Below are positions 44,126 through 52,603 of a stretch of 64,000 nucleotides of DNA, one piece after another; within the stretch, counting starts at the first letter, position 1; the number at the start of each line of letters is the position of its first letter. Made by a program: the position numbers and the translations under genes. The DNA is taken from the NCBI GenBank assembly GCA_913057905.1, contig CAJXPB010000005.1:1-64000 (forward strand). Reading direction: 5' to 3'. The notes under the pieces were generated by a model, which ran no database searches, had not been told where the DNA came from, and was given only the letters and a program-made list of their open reading frames with translations. Origin of the DNA: an uncultured Pseudomonadota bacterium (GTDB lineage Bacteria; Myxococcota_A; Bradymonadia; Bradymonadales; Bradymonadaceae).

Positions 44126-46050
44126 TTGTTCTTTCCATCAGCCGCGTCTTTGAGGACGTCCTCAAGGTTGTCGATGTCGAGCGGCTTATCGAGGAATGCA
44201 CTCGCGCCGGCTGCCTCGGCTTGTTTGCGTCGCTTTTCGTTCCAGTGTCCGCTGAAAAATACGATTGGGGTCTCGCTGACATCGTTTCGCAATGACTCCA
44301 TCGGATTTCGACCGGGCATCCGGATGTCTGTCAGGATGATGTCCGGCTGGACGGCCCGGGCGCGCCGGATGAGGCTGTCACCGTCGGCGACGGAGACGAC
44401 ATCGAACGATTCGGCCAGGTAGCTTCCCAGCGCCCATCGTAAATCGTCGTCGTCTTCGGCGAGCAACAACACGGGTTTGGCCCGGGCGGCTGGCATGCCC
44501 ATCGACTCCGTCTCCGGCTCCATCGCGGCAGAATCGGCCTCCTTCGAATCGGACGGCTCGACAGACTCTTCGGCGGGGCCGTCGTCCTGACGATACTGCT
44601 TGAGTCGATAGTAGATCTTTCGCTCCGACACCCCGAGAAGTTCGGAGGCCTCTTTGACGCTCGAGGTTGCCTCGCAGGTCTGCAGGATCGCTTCTCGTTC
44701 GATCGTCTCCAGTGAGCGGCCCACCAGATCGAAGTCCTGGCCGACGGTCTGATCGGCTGCAACCGTCAGGTAGTGGGGCAGACAGTCGGTCGTGAGGGTG
44801 CCCCCGCTGGACAGAGCCACGGCATGTCGGGCCACATTCTCCAGCTCCCGAACATTTCCCGGCCACTGATACCTCAACAACAAAGGCAACACATCCGGGT
44901 TGGTCTCGAGTTCCGAGCGCGCCTCCAGATCGGCGGCCTCTTCGACGAAGTGATTCCACAGCCGTCGAATATCGCTCTTTCGGTCACGCAACGGAGGCGC
45001 CTCGATGCGCAGCACATTCAGGCGGTAGAAGAGGTCGGAGCGCATCGATTCGAGTTTGCCGCTGCCGGTGATGTGCTGGTTGGTCGCCGCGATCATGCGT
45101 ACATCGACTGAGATCGGTTCGGTTCCCCCCACGCGCTCGAATCGTTGCTCCTGGAGGACGCGCAGCAGCTTGACCTGCATCTGGGGGTGCAGCTCCCCGA
45201 CCTCGTCCAGAAAGAGCGTGCCCGTATCGGCGACCTCAAACCGACCTTTGCGCCGGGAGGTCGCGTCGGTGAAGGCCCCCTTTTCATGGCCGAATAGCTC
45301 CGATTCGATCAGATTCTCCGGGATCGCCCCGCAATTGACCGCCACGAAGGGGCGGTCGCGCCGCGGAGACAGCCGATGAATGGCCCTGGCGACCAGTTCC
45401 TTTCCCGTCCCGGACTCTCCAGTGATGAGGGTCGTAGCATCGGAGGGGGCGGCCATCGACACGGTCTCGAAGATCTCTCGGATCGCCGGGCTCTCACCGA
45501 TGATGACCGGTAGCGACAGGCGAGACTCTCGGCCGGGCCCATGTTTCGTCAGGATTCGCTGTTCCTGCTGGATCAGCCGACAGAGAGGGTCAAATCGGAT
45601 CGGACGCTCCAGAAGTGTGTCGGCGCCGTGCTCGACAACCGCATCGATCGCGGCCGGCGAATAGGCGTCGACGAGTAAGATGACCAAGGGATGTGGACCC
45701 TCGGCGACCTCCGAGCCCAGGGGACGACAGGCCTCGATCATCGGGCCGCTGTCCGGACAGAGAATAAACGTCGGCTCCCACTGACGTCTCAAGCCCGCGA
45801 CCTCCTCGGGGTCCGCGGACCACTTTACGTTCCAGTCGTGGCTGCGAGCCCGCTCGATCCATGTGGGTTCATCATCTCCAGATTCTGCATCCGTCGGGTC
45901 GATCGCCACCAGCAGACGCACGGGTTCGACCGCCTGAACAGGCCTGAGATGAGACGATGTCTGGAAGGGGCTTGTCGAGTTCACAACGTACCACTTGGGA
46001 TCGATTCGAGGGGAGCTCCCCTTTCGATGGAGAACGAGTCCCTCGAGCAA
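44119..46050 (-). CDS. Sigma-54 enhancer-binding protein with C-terminal receiver
   Basis: A 643-residue regulator with order: N-terminal receiver-like domain (about 30-150), AAA+ (GESGTGKE about 215, ELFGHEKGAFTDA, LFLDEVGEL), Fis-type HTH (VKEASELLGVSERKIYYR, about 470), acidic linker, and a complete receiver at the very end (LLLAEDDDD, LTDIRMPG, FFSGHW, FLDKPLD). A receiver behind the HTH is unusual. The sigma-54 loop is GAFTDA. The frame starts at TTG 46050; a GTG downstream is also possible, so the exact start is unclear. Its stop shares TCAGTGA with the kinase gene. Confidence 0.88.
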   Translation of the reverse strand: MLEGLVLHRKGSSPRIDPKWYVVNSTSPFQTSSHLRPVQAVEPVRLLVAIDPTDAESGDDEPTWIERARSHDWNVKWSADPEEVAGLRRQWEPTFILCPDSGPMIEACRPLGSEVAEGPHPLVILLVDAYSPAAIDAVVEHGADTLLERPIRFDPLCRLIQQEQRILTKHGPGRESRLSLPVIIGESPAIREIFETVSMAAPSDATTLITGESGTGKELVARAIHRLSPRRDRPFVAVNCGAIPENLIESELFGHEKGAFTDATSRRKGRFEVADTGTLFLDEVGELHPQMQVKLLRVLQEQRFERVGGTEPISVDVRMIAATNQHITGSGKLESMRSDLFYRLNVLRIEAPPLRDRKSDIRRLWNHFVEEAADLEARSELETNPDVLPLLLRYQWPGNVRELENVARHAVALSSGGTLTTDCLPHYLTVAADQTVGQDFDLVGRSLETIEREAILQTCEATSSVKEASELLGVSERKIYYRLKQYRQDDGPAEESVEPSDSKEADSAAMEPETESMGMPAARAKPVLLLAEDDDDLRWALGSYLAESFDVVSVADGDSLIRRARAVQPDIILTDIRMPGRNPMESLRNDVSETPIVFFSGHWNEKRRKQAEAAGASAFLDKPLDIDNLEDVLKDAADGKNNH

Positions 46051-46138
46051 TCATGCCGATTTTCATCAACAGTTGATACTGTAACAGAAAACCGCACCGA
46101 TCAGAACGGTGTTCGATAACGGCCCCCCCGGCGGCCGG

Positions 46139-46621
46139 TCAGATGTCCTGGGCGTCGTAGATCATATCGCGGACGGTGTTCTCGAGCCCTCCGATGTCGA
46201 TCGGTTTCTCGAAGAAGTCGGCCCCCTTCATCTGGTCGATGCGCTGGCGAGTGTCGCGACTGTCAAACCCGGTGATGATGACGACCGGCGTATCCCATCC
46301 GACGTCGCGCAGCTCTTCGACGATGCTGAGGGCATCGATCCCGGGCATGCGGACGTCGGTGATAATGAGGTCGGGGGGCCAATGTCCCGGCTCAGACAGG
46401 AGCATCGGTTCGAGCCGATACAGCAGCGACGAGCCGTCGGCGACCGCTCGTACGTCGTAGCCGCCACGCTCGAAGAGTTCCGTCAGGGACTGTCGGGTAT
46501 CGTCGTCGTCCTCGGCCAACAACAGCCGAGGCAGCCGCCCCAGAAGTCGCAGCCACGACTCGTAGACGTGAAAGCTCTCCATCCTGGGTGGAGGCGAGAA
46601 ATCGGTACGATCGAGCGACAT
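46139..46621 (-). CDS. Single-domain response regulator
   Basis: A 160-residue receiver. Acidic pocket LLLAEDDDD (about residue 36), phospho-acceptor Asp in LIITDVRMPG (about 88), Thr in VIITGFD and Lys in FFEKPID. No output domain. A 30-residue N-terminal extension precedes the fold. Start ATG 46621 with GGAG 6 nt upstream. It likely relays phosphate to or from the neighbouring kinases. Confidence 0.88.
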   Translation of the reverse strand: MSLDRTDFSPPPRMESFHVYESWLRLLGRLPRLLLAEDDDDTRQSLTELFERGGYDVRAVADGSSLLYRLEPMLLSEPGHWPPDLIITDVRMPGIDALSIVEELRDVGWDTPVVIITGFDSRDTRQRIDQMKGADFFEKPIDIGGLENTVRDMIYDAQDI

Positions 46622-47008
46622 GGCATACTCCGTCGTCAGTTCTCAGTGTTCGAGAGATCCGCGGGACCGAGCCGAGGACCACGGGGTGTTCACCTGTTGT
46701 TTAAGTTCGTTCAAGATCCGTGCCGCGAGGGTACTACGTGTGGGTGTCGTGACGCTCGTACCCAGATTGCGATGTCGAGCCCGGTCTCGTTGCACGAACC
46801 TGCTGCACGAGTTGGAGCCACACCATGAAAAGTTTTCAGTATTTTCGATCATCATCGGGCTAGTCCTGCAAAAGTTGCGATCATGATCGATCTGGCCGGT
46901 TGTTCGGTCCTGCATGTCCCATGGAATCACATTTGCACTCTATCATCTTCGACGTCATCGAGGAGTTTCGAGTTTCCTCTGGGACTCTGGTGGCGATAAT
47001 CGTGTACG
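46622..47008. promoter_or_regulatory. Divergent control region of the two-component block
   Basis: 387 bases between the receiver gene and the second kinase gene. It contains a sigma-54 promoter at 46922-46937 facing right. No gene is visible; the left half may hold enhancer sites but no obvious inverted repeats were found. Confidence 0.5.
46922..46937 (+). promoter_or_regulatory. Sigma-54 promoter of the kinase-receiver operon
   Basis: TGGAATCACATTTGCA matches the -24 (TGG) and -12 (TTGCA) elements with exact 16-base length. The predicted start near 46949 leaves a 60-base leader before ATG 47009. Confidence 0.7.
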
Positions 47009-47968
47009 ATGGCCGAAGCGTACGGAAAGACTTCCATGAAGTTGCACCCGGAGATCAGCGTGACGAGCAGTAGAGACGATGACCGCTATCGAACCCCGTC
47101 GGACGGGTCGCCGGAGATCGGAAAGAGGGTCGTCAGCGAGGATGACGGCGACGATCCGTTCGAGGAGTTCGACGGGATTACCACGGAAGATGCGACACAG
47201 AGTGTCGAGCGAGTCGAGGAGACCGAACGATTGACCGAGTCTCTGGTCGACGCGAACGAGCAGCTCGAGGAAGCGGTTCAGACCCGCGACATGTTCATCT
47301 CGGTGGCCTCCCACGAGCTGCGCACGCCCCTGGGGGCCATGCAACTGCTCGTCGAGCTGTTGCGTCGGGAGGCGCGCTCGTCCGACCAGGGGCGGGTCCC
47401 ATCGGAGCGAATTCTGAAGCGGCTCGAGGGGATCGACCGGCAGGTCGGCCGGATGTCGAAGCTCGTGGATCGCCTTCTCGATGTCTCCCGGCTCTCGGAG
47501 GGCCGGGTCTCGCTGGAGATGGGGCCGGTCGATCTCGTCGGCATTGTCGAGACCGTGATCGAACGTCAGCGCGACGAGTCCGAGGATGCGGTGATCTCAT
47601 TGACCAACGAGGCGGGCGGAGCAGTCGTGGGCCGGTGGGATGCCGACCGGATCGATCAAGTCGTCACAAACCTGGTCTCCAATGCCGTCAAATACGGCGG
47701 CGGCTCTCCGATCGACGTCGGCATCGCCGACCGGGGCGAGTGCGCGGCCTTCTGGGTGCGGGATCGTGGCGAGGGGATTCCGCCGGGGAAGCAGGAGCGG
47801 ATCTTCGAGCGGTTCGAGCGCGGCGAGGCGAATCACAACCACAGTGGTGGGCTTGGGCTCGGCCTCTGGATCGTCCGCGAAATCGTGCAGGCCTTCGGCG
47901 GGGAGATCGATGTAGACAGCCAGGTGGGAGTCGGATCGACCTTTCACGTTACTTTGCCCAAAGAGTGA
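47009..47968 (+). CDS. Soluble sensor histidine kinase
   Basis: A 319-residue cytoplasmic kinase. An acidic N-terminus without a recognised sensor is followed by a short coiled coil, H-box VASHELRTPLGAM (about residue 95), N-box VVTNLVSNAVKYGG, G1 VRDRGEGIPP, F-box RIFERFERG and G2 GGLGLGLWIV. All catalytic elements are present, unlike in the 42707 kinase. Start ATG 47009; ATG 47036 with GGAAAG upstream is an alternative. It is in an operon with the receiver 8 bases downstream. Confidence 0.9.
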   Translation: MAEAYGKTSMKLHPEISVTSSRDDDRYRTPSDGSPEIGKRVVSEDDGDDPFEEFDGITTEDATQSVERVEETERLTESLVDANEQLEEAVQTRDMFISVASHELRTPLGAMQLLVELLRREARSSDQGRVPSERILKRLEGIDRQVGRMSKLVDRLLDVSRLSEGRVSLEMGPVDLVGIVETVIERQRDESEDAVISLTNEAGGAVVGRWDADRIDQVVTNLVSNAVKYGGGSPIDVGIADRGECAAFWVRDRGEGIPPGKQERIFERFERGEANHNHSGGLGLGLWIVREIVQAFGGEIDVDSQVGVGSTFHVTLPKE

Positions 47969-47975
47969 TATTCTG

Positions 47976-48422
47976 ATGTCTGACACGTGGCCTGGTGTAC
48001 TCAATCAGGAATCCGATCTCGAAGAGACCGTCGAGGCGGTGACAAGCCGCGCGACGATCCTGGTCGTCGAAGACGAATCCGACCTTCGCAATACCGTCGC
48101 CGAGGTGTTGCAACTGGACGGCTACGAAGTTGAGACCGCCGGCAACGGGCGCGAAGCGCTCGACATACTCGACGACGGGCTCGAACCGACTCTGATCCTC
48201 CTGGACGTGATGATGCCGGAGATGGACGGGCGGGCCTTTCGTCGCCATCAACTCGACCACCCGGATTATGCCGACATTCCGGTGCTGATCTTCACCAGCT
48301 CCCAGGATGCGGACCTTAGGGAATTCAACGCCGTCGAGATCCTGCGCAAGCCGATCGGCATCGATGCCCTTCTGGACGCCGTTGAATCGTATACCGGGTC
48401 GGATCCCCCGGATTGGTCGTAG
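47976..48422 (+). CDS. Response regulator partner of the 47009 kinase
   Basis: A 148-residue receiver with VVEDESDLRNT, phospho-acceptor Asp in LILLDVMMPEMDGR (about residue 75), Ser/Thr in LIFTSSQD and Lys in ILRKPIG. No output domain, so it probably acts by protein contact or phosphorelay. Eight bases separate it from the kinase stop. Confidence 0.9.
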   Translation: MSDTWPGVLNQESDLEETVEAVTSRATILVVEDESDLRNTVAEVLQLDGYEVETAGNGREALDILDDGLEPTLILLDVMMPEMDGRAFRRHQLDHPDYADIPVLIFTSSQDADLREFNAVEILRKPIGIDALLDAVESYTGSDPPDWS

Positions 48423-48644
48423 GCGGACCTGGTGCTGTCGGCCCCTCCTATCGGGGGGGCAACGCCTATCCGTAGACCTTATTCTTATTGACCGGGCGCC
48501 ACTGTTCTCAGAGCCTCGCGCATGTGGCGGCGAAACTGTGAATGGCTCTTCGTGTCGCCAGGCTGCTGGATAGATGTTGGCTGGATGGTGGGGATGATCG
48601 TATCTCTGTCGCCTTCCTATGCCGTACATGCCTCAGGACAGTCC

Positions 48645-49595
48645 ATGCAGTATCTTGATCGGCCCGCGCCTTCGTACGTGGCTCGCCTTTTGCCGTCTTT
48701 GGCTCTTCTCGTCGTCGGCTTGATCGCCGCCGGATGTGGCTCGGAGCCCGACTCACCCGCACTCGATGTCGGTGACGCCGGAGTCGATGCCGTCGCCGAC
48801 GCGACCCGAGACGCCGATCCGACGGACGTCGCTCCAGACAGCGGACCGGACGCGGCGCCCGATTCGATGGAGGATACAACCGTCGATTCGGCGGCCGACG
48901 GATCGGACGATGCCGACGCATCCTGCGGCGGCACCCACAGGATGTGCAACGGAACGTGCACCGAGATCCTCAGCAATCCCGATCACTGCGGGAAGTGCGG
49001 GCGAAGCTGCGGTCACGGGGGCGAGTGTGTCAACGGGATCTGCGACTGCCCGGACGACATGTTGAAGTGCGAGGGCCGGTGCATCGATCCGGCCAGCAAC
49101 GACGACCACTGCTTTACCTGCGGGAACGCCTGCAGTGACGCAAAGACATGCGTCAACAGCGTGTGCGTCACATCCGACCCGACCACCAAGATCCTCAAGT
49201 TGACCAACCAGGCACGTCAGACGCAGACCGACTGTGGAAAGTACGGGGTCAAACCCGCGTCACAGCCACTGACGCGCAACGGCGAGCTCGACAAGGCCGC
49301 CCAGGCCCACGCCGAGAGCATGGCCCAACACGGGTTCTTCGCGCATACCGATCCGACCGACAATAGCACCTACATCACTCGGGTCGGGCGTACCAACTAC
49401 AAGGGCACTCCGGTCCACGAGAACCTCGCTCGCGGCCTCCGTCAGTCGGCCGAGATGATCGTGCAGGGATGGCTCGGTTCTCCGAATCACTGCCGGGGAA
49501 TCGCCAACCCCGACGCTACCGAGATCGGGATCGGCTTCGTGAGGACCGACTCGGGGTCGTGGGACACCTACTGGGTGCAGGTCTTCGGCCGTTGA
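48645..49595 (+). CDS. CAP/SCP-domain lipoprotein with Cys-rich linker
   Basis: A 316-residue lipoprotein. Signal segment LPSLALLVVGLIAAGCGS (lipobox IAAGC), a 70-residue Asp/Ala/Pro-rich linker, two Cys-rich modules (CGKCGRSCGHGGECVNGIC and a second similar one), then a CAP/SCP (PR-1-like) domain with LTNQARQ, HAESMAQHGFFAHTD and GWLGSPNHCRGIANP. Bacterial CAP proteins are secreted and mostly of unknown activity. Start ATG 48645 (MQYLDRP) is inferred from the signal peptide; the frame opens earlier. Confidence 0.85.
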   Translation: MQYLDRPAPSYVARLLPSLALLVVGLIAAGCGSEPDSPALDVGDAGVDAVADATRDADPTDVAPDSGPDAAPDSMEDTTVDSAADGSDDADASCGGTHRMCNGTCTEILSNPDHCGKCGRSCGHGGECVNGICDCPDDMLKCEGRCIDPASNDDHCFTCGNACSDAKTCVNSVCVTSDPTTKILKLTNQARQTQTDCGKYGVKPASQPLTRNGELDKAAQAHAESMAQHGFFAHTDPTDNSTYITRVGRTNYKGTPVHENLARGLRQSAEMIVQGWLGSPNHCRGIANPDATEIGIGFVRTDSGSWDTYWVQVFGR

Positions 49596-49625
49596 GCCCC
49601 GCAGGCGTACTTACTGTCGGTCTCC

Positions 49626-50396
49626 TTACTGCCAGTCGAAGACGCGCCGGGCATTCTCCCAGACCTGGTCTGCGAGGGTCTCCAGGGGTACGTCGCGGAT
49701 GTCGGCCAGTCGGCTCGCGGTGTGGCGAACCAGCGCCGGTTCGTTGGTCTCCCCGCGATGTGGTTCCGGGGCCAGAAACGGGGCGTCCGTCTCGAAGAGG
49801 ATCCGGTCGGCGGGGACGTCTCGGGCGATCGAACGCAACGCGTCGGAGCCGCTGAAGGTGACGATGCCCGAAAACGAGATATAGAAATCGAGCTCGAAGA
49901 GTCGTTCGGCCATCGGGCGGCCGCCGGTAAAACAGTGCAGAATGCCGCCGGTGACGCCGGTCTCCTCCAAGAGGTCGATGGTGTCTTCGTCGGCATCTCG
50001 GCTGTGGATGACGATCGGCTTGGAGAGTTCATCGGCCAGGCGCAGATGCCACCGGAAGGACTCCTTCTGATTGGCGACCGTGGCGTTGTCGTAGAAATAG
50101 TCGAGCCCCGATTCGCCGATGGCAACGACCCGCGGATCGTCGGCCCACTCTCGGATCTTCGACAGGTTCTGGTCGGTGGCGTCGTCGGCGCAGTGCGGGT
50201 GAATACCGACGCTACAGCGTATGGCGTCGTGTTCGCCTGCGATCCTTAGCGCCGCCCGGTTGGAGTCGAGTCCGCTCGAGGCGCCGATGGTGACGATGCG
50301 TTCAACATCGGCCTCGCGGGCACGTTGCATGACGCCGTCGAAGTCCGATTGAAGATCGTCGAAGTTGAGGTGAGCATGGGTGTCGATCAGACGCAT
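49626..50396 (-). CDS. tatD: TatD-family metal-dependent hydrolase
   Basis: A 256-residue TIM-barrel deoxyribonuclease-type hydrolase. Metal-binding HAHLN (residues 6-10), Glu in IGESGLDYFYD (about 95), His in KPIVIHSRDA, His in ILHCFTG, and Asp in ILFETDAPFLAPEPHRG. Complete, typical length. The family has 3'-5' DNA exonuclease activity and is linked to DNA repair and turnover. Symbol given at family level. Confidence 0.9.
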   Translation of the reverse strand: MRLIDTHAHLNFDDLQSDFDGVMQRAREADVERIVTIGASSGLDSNRAALRIAGEHDAIRCSVGIHPHCADDATDQNLSKIREWADDPRVVAIGESGLDYFYDNATVANQKESFRWHLRLADELSKPIVIHSRDADEDTIDLLEETGVTGGILHCFTGGRPMAERLFELDFYISFSGIVTFSGSDALRSIARDVPADRILFETDAPFLAPEPHRGETNEPALVRHTASRLADIRDVPLETLADQVWENARRVFDWQ

Positions 50397-50417
50397 GGTT
50401 GACCGGGTGGGTGCTGG

Positions 50418-51227
50418 TTACAGTTCGTATCCGATGAGCAGGGCGCCCAGGTGTTGATTGTCGATCGAGATGCCCCCGCGGGTTCCGATCGGCGAGATCG
50501 GGAACTGGGCACGGTAACGCTGATACCGGTACAGCGCCGATAGGTGAAGCCCCGGAAGGTTCGAAGCCGGATACCAGACCGCCTCGCCCTCCAGGCGTAC
50601 GCCGAATCCAGTGGCGTCGCCGTAGGCCCCGTCGGACTGGTCGACCGCGAAGAGCGGGAAGGCCCCCACGTCTGCGTTGAGTCGAAACACGTCTTCGACG
50701 ACCGCCCAGCGCGTGCTCAGGGCCAGGTCGACCGCCAGATAGCGGTGGCCCGTGTACCGGGGGTTGGGCGACACGGTAAAACTCGTCGCCTGAAATCCGG
50801 CACCGAGGCCCAGGTAGACCGTTTCGCCGAGCTGTCGATACAGGCTTACACTCGCACCGCCGTACGTGAGTTCGGTCGACGGGTTCGAGGGGCCGTCGGT
50901 CTCCAGGTTTGGGCTCCGTCCCAGTCCGTATCCGAGTTCTCCATCGACGACGACAAAGCCCTCGAGTTTCGGAAGTGTGCCGACCCGGGCTGAGATGCGC
51001 ATCATCCCGCCCACGTAGGGGCTGGGGGAGTGACGGATGGTCCCGGAGTCTCCTTCAAAGGTCATGGTTCGCCCGGCGGCGAGCGGGCCCACACTGACCT
51101 GAAGCCTCGGGGGGGAGTGGTCCGGCGCCTCGAGCGATGTCGACGATTGAGCGGCGAGATCCAGGGGTACAAACAGGAGGAGTAGTGCCCCGATGACGGT
51201 CAGCCAGGCGCGGTTGTCACTCTCCAT
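50418..51227 (-). CDS. Predicted outer-membrane beta-barrel protein
   Basis: A 269-residue exported protein. Signal peptide with cleavage after FVPLDLAAQ, then alternating hydrophobic strands such as VYLGLGAGFQATSF and YLAVDLALSTRW, ending in LLIGYEL, which is typical of small barrels. No specific family recognised. Start ATG 51227 lies inside the preceding gene (11-base overlap), so the two are translationally coupled. Confidence 0.65.
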   Translation of the reverse strand: MESDNRAWLTVIGALLLLFVPLDLAAQSSTSLEAPDHSPPRLQVSVGPLAAGRTMTFEGDSGTIRHSPSPYVGGMMRISARVGTLPKLEGFVVVDGELGYGLGRSPNLETDGPSNPSTELTYGGASVSLYRQLGETVYLGLGAGFQATSFTVSPNPRYTGHRYLAVDLALSTRWAVVEDVFRLNADVGAFPLFAVDQSDGAYGDATGFGVRLEGEAVWYPASNLPGLHLSALYRYQRYRAQFPISPIGTRGGISIDNQHLGALLIGYEL

Positions 51228-51732
51228 AGTCGGCCCCCGCGGCGATCCAGAGGCGCACGGTCTCGATCGTCGATTCGTCCAACGGGCCGCTCTGGGGCAT
51301 CTCCGGTCGTCCGTCGCCGATCAGGACCTGATACAGGGCGCTCTGTTCGGCGTTGCCGGGGACGACGAGCGGGTCGTTCGAGTCGCCGATTTCGGCCTGC
51401 TGCAGCGTATCGGCGACCGTGGAATCGTCTGCCATCGACCCGCCGGGGACCCCGAATCCGCGGTTACCCTCTCCGGCATGGCAGCCGCTGCTGATCGCGC
51501 AGTTCTGACGGATGACGTTGGCGATCACTCCGAATTCCGGCGGCTCGGACACATCGTCGGGCCCGGTGTCGGTCTGCTCTGTGCCGGAGTCCAAGGGTTC
51601 AGAAAGCGGCTGAGGAGCGCAGCCGAGCTGGAGAGCCAGACCGACTCCGACCACGAAAGCCAGGAAGCCGATGTTGTCAAAACTGTGATACTGCACGTGA
51701 GACTCGGTCTTGGAGACGGGCAGTGGGATCAT
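51217..51732 (-). CDS. Lipoprotein with planctomycete-type cytochrome-like domain
   Basis: A 171-residue lipoprotein. Signal segment IGFLAFVVGVGLALQLGC, Thr/Asp/Pro linker, then VIRQNCAISSGCHAGEG and a C-terminal PEMPQSG..TVRLWIAAGA, the pattern of Myxococcota cytochrome-like domains. The Cys spacing (C-x5-CH) differs from canonical CxxCH, so haem attachment is doubtful. The exact start is not fixed: ATG 51732 is used, the frame opens at 51774. Coupled to the barrel gene downstream. Confidence 0.6.
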   Translation of the reverse strand: MIPLPVSKTESHVQYHSFDNIGFLAFVVGVGLALQLGCAPQPLSEPLDSGTEQTDTGPDDVSEPPEFGVIANVIRQNCAISSGCHAGEGNRGFGVPGGSMADDSTVADTLQQAEIGDSNDPLVVPGNAEQSALYQVLIGDGRPEMPQSGPLDESTIETVRLWIAAGADYGE

Positions 51733-51863
51733 CTGTCCGCTACAGTGGTACTGAAAACGCGGTCCGATTTCCAAGTCGTCATGCGACTGTGGCCAACCGA
51801 AAATCCTGTGCTACAGGGAGGTCACTGAACGCGTCGTACTCTCATGTTTCGCCGGACAATGCC

Positions 51864-52601
51864 ATGACAGGCCCCCATCGCGACAATCGAAGTCCTCACC
51901 GCCCTCCGCTCGAGGTCGGCGACGTCCAGCTCGAGCCCGCCGAGATCACGGAGTTGCTCGATCGCTTCTTGACCGACGCACGCCGTCGAAAAATCGACGA
52001 GGTCCTTGAGCAGCGTACGTACCATGTCGTGTCGGTGCTCGACGGAATTTACGACCGGGGCAATGTATCGGCGGTGATCCGTTCGGCGGAGGCGCTCGGA
52101 TACCAGTCGATGCACGTCATCGAAAGCCAGGACCACTTCAAAGAGGCCAACCGGGTTACCCAGGGGACCGACAAGTGGCTGGACATCGAACGATATCCGA
52201 CGCCCGAGCCCTGCATTGAAACCCTCCGACGGCGGGGATACCGGATCGTCGCGACGGAGCTCGAGGCATCGACTCCCATCGCCGACGTCTCGTTTGAACA
52301 ACCCACAGCGCTGGTCTTCGGAAACGAAAAGGACGGGGTCTCAAAGCAGATCCGCGAGGCGGCAGACGAGCGAATGGTCCTTCCGATGGTGGGGTTTGCA
52401 CAGAGCTACAACATCTCCGTTTCGGCGGCGCTCGCCTTCCAACACGTATTCGAGCGACGTCGGGCCGAGCTGGGCCAACAGGGAGACCTGACCGAACGCG
52501 AATACGACATCCTCCGAGCACTCTACACGCTTCGCTCGGTCGACAAGCCTGAACGGCTGGTCCGGGGGCTCAGGAATCGGGATCTGGACAACCCTGAATG
52601 A
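51864..52601 (+). CDS. TrmH/SpoU-family RNA 2'-O-methyltransferase
   Basis: A 245-residue SPOUT methylase. Motif 1 GNVSAVIRSAEALGYQ, motif 2 ALVFGNEKDGVS, motif 3 MVGFAQSYNISVSAALAF; the knotted AdoMet site is complete. It probably methylates a ribose in tRNA (position 18 type) or rRNA. Start ATG 51864 (MTGPHRDN) is chosen from the family length; the frame opens 47 codons earlier. It diverges from the 51217 gene. Confidence 0.88.
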   Translation: MTGPHRDNRSPHRPPLEVGDVQLEPAEITELLDRFLTDARRRKIDEVLEQRTYHVVSVLDGIYDRGNVSAVIRSAEALGYQSMHVIESQDHFKEANRVTQGTDKWLDIERYPTPEPCIETLRRRGYRIVATELEASTPIADVSFEQPTALVFGNEKDGVSKQIREAADERMVLPMVGFAQSYNISVSAALAFQHVFERRRAELGQQGDLTEREYDILRALYTLRSVDKPERLVRGLRNRDLDNPE

Positions 52602-52603
52602 AC

